DNA of 6,916 nucleotides from contig DPVV01000178.1 in assembly GCA_003526525.1 (NCBI GenBank), positions 4,748-11,663 of the forward strand, written 5' to 3'. How positions within the stretch are numbered: the first letter of the stretch is position 1; every line of letters starts with the position of its first letter. This DNA is from Lachnoclostridium phytofermentans. GTDB taxonomy: Bacteria > Bacillota > Clostridia > Lachnospirales > Lachnospiraceae. Of the stretch, positions 5,951-6,916 are shown piece after piece. Under the pieces are notes generated by a model. It was not told where the DNA came from and did not search any database. It saw only the letters and a program-made list of their open reading frames with translations. The position numbers and the translations under genes are program-made.

Positions 5951-6916
5951 ATGAAAAAAAGAAAACATACTCTGATGAATAAAATATCGTTTTCATATAT
6001 CTTACTGGCAATTACAATTTTAATAGTAGTTTTTAGCTATACACTAACAAGAGATTTAAAAACTTTAAATAAAAATATCGATACTACGATTTTATATATG
6101 TCAGAAATACTTGCCAAAGATCAAAAAACAATCGATATGATCAAAGAAAATAATTTGACTTTAGAGAATAAAGCCTATCTGGAACAGATTATTGAAAAGG
6201 TTGACCTAATTGACTTAATTGTAGTTGCCAATGTAAAAGGAATTCGGCTGTATCACCCGGAAGAAAGTAGAATTGGTGGTCATTTTATTGGTGGAGATGA
6301 GGAAGCAATACTACAAGGAGCCGAACCTTATATATCAAATAAAAAGGGTACCGAAGCATATCAGAGAAGAGCATTTTCCAGTGTGAAAGATAATAATGGA
6401 GAAATTATCGGGTTTGTAATGGTAAGTGCTTATTCAGCCAAGATACAGGATTTAAGAAATGTGATTGTTCAAGAGTTTATCCTTATTTTTGCATTTGTAA
6501 TGGTAGTCGGATTTTTAATTGCGTATATACTGACTAGGTCTATTAAAAAAAGCTTGTTAGGACATGAACCGTCTCAGTTTGTTACTATGTATCTGCAAAG
6601 AGAAGAATTATTAGATACATTGGAAGAAGGTATCCTAGCTACAGATCAAAAAGGAAAATGCATTTTTATTAATAAAGCCATGAAGCAAATGGTGTCAAAT
6701 CTAGACGTTGAAGTTTCTGAGGCTTCCTTAGACCTATTTGTAAAGCAGTACCAGGATCCTGTAATAGAATCTATGAAAACAGTATATAATCAGGAATTAA
6801 CAATTAATAATATTAGCTTTTTAATTGATAGCATACCAATTATTGAGAAGGGAAAACTAATAGGGACTATTTCCTTAATACGAGATAAAACTGAGGTGAC
6901 AAAACTTGCAGAACAA
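5951..6916 (+). CDS. maeK: CitA/DcuS-type sensor histidine kinase, N-terminal part (runs off window)
   Basis: The frame stays open for 322 codons from ATG 5951 to the last base, so the gene is cut by the window edge. A strong AGGGAGGA (5936-5943) sits 7 bases before the start. Order of parts: membrane segment about 12-31, extracytoplasmic PAS/Cache sensor domain about 35-170, membrane segment about 172-194, then a cytosolic PAS domain from about 215. The sensor domain shows R99 and H102 (GIRLYHP), GG.F.GGDE (109-117) and R140/F142 (RRAF), the ligand-binding pattern of DcuS/CitA sensors. SLLGHEPSQF plus LEEGILATD after the second segment is the linker and PAS opening of that family. The dimerisation and ATPase domains are not visible. 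It is divergent from the malate transporter and malic enzyme genes, so malate or a related C4 acid is the likely signal. A response-regulator gene is expected downstream. The symbol follows the lactobacillus maeKR locus by context. Confidence 0.85.
   Translation, partial: MKKRKHTLMNKISFSYILLAITILIVVFSYTLTRDLKTLNKNIDTTILYMSEILAKDQKTIDMIKENNLTLENKAYLEQIIEKVDLIDLIVVANVKGIRLYHPEESRIGGHFIGGDEEAILQGAEPYISNKKGTEAYQRRAFSSVKDNNGEIIGFVMVSAYSAKIQDLRNVIVQEFILIFAFVMVVGFLIAYILTRSIKKSLLGHEPSQFVTMYLQREELLDTLEEGILATDQKGKCIFINKAMKQMVSNLDVEVSEASLDLFVKQYQDPVIESMKTVYNQELTINNISFLIDSIPIIEKGKLIGTISLIRDKTEVTKLAEQ

Overview
The window looks like chromosomal DNA from a low-GC Firmicute, most likely a clostridial or Lachnospiraceae-type anaerobe. 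The grounds are AT-rich intergenic DNA, strong AGGAGG-type ribosome sites, a TTG start, and protein types common in that group. The exact organism cannot be named from the sequence. Everything recognisable belongs to known families, and I see no phage, insertion sequence, CRISPR array, RNA gene or obviously new system.

Layout, left to right. (1) Positions 1-226 are AT-rich and non-coding. (2) Positions 245-715 (+) encode a small stand-alone GyrI-like ligand-binding domain. (3) A hairpin at 744-784 with T7 on the minus strand ends the next gene, pgmB (877-1512, -), a beta-phosphoglucomutase with its full set of catalytic residues. (4) Positions 1513-1883 form a divergent, non-coding region. 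It holds a striking hexanucleotide microsatellite of 12 perfect CTATTT copies. (5) Positions 1884-3221 (+) encode a MATE-family multidrug/Na+ or H+ antiporter that starts at TTG. (6) A hairpin at 3239-3270 separates it from the convergent malate operon. (7) Positions 3281-4594 (-) encode a 2-hydroxycarboxylate (malate/citrate) transporter, and 4598-5788 (-) encode a short-form malic enzyme only 3 bases upstream of it. (8) Positions 5789-5950 are a divergent promoter region with 11-bp-phased direct repeats. (9) Positions 5951-6916 (+) hold the first 322 codons of a CitA/DcuS-type membrane sensor histidine kinase, cut by the window edge before its kinase domain.

Items 7-9 read as one unit. The sensor detects an external di- or tricarboxylate, most likely malate. 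An unseen response regulator, expected just beyond the right edge, would then switch on the divergent operon. The transporter imports malate, and malic enzyme decarboxylates it to pyruvate with NAD(P)H. This is the same arrangement as the maePE/maeKR locus described in Lactobacillus casei and streptococci. The left half holds unrelated single-gene units.
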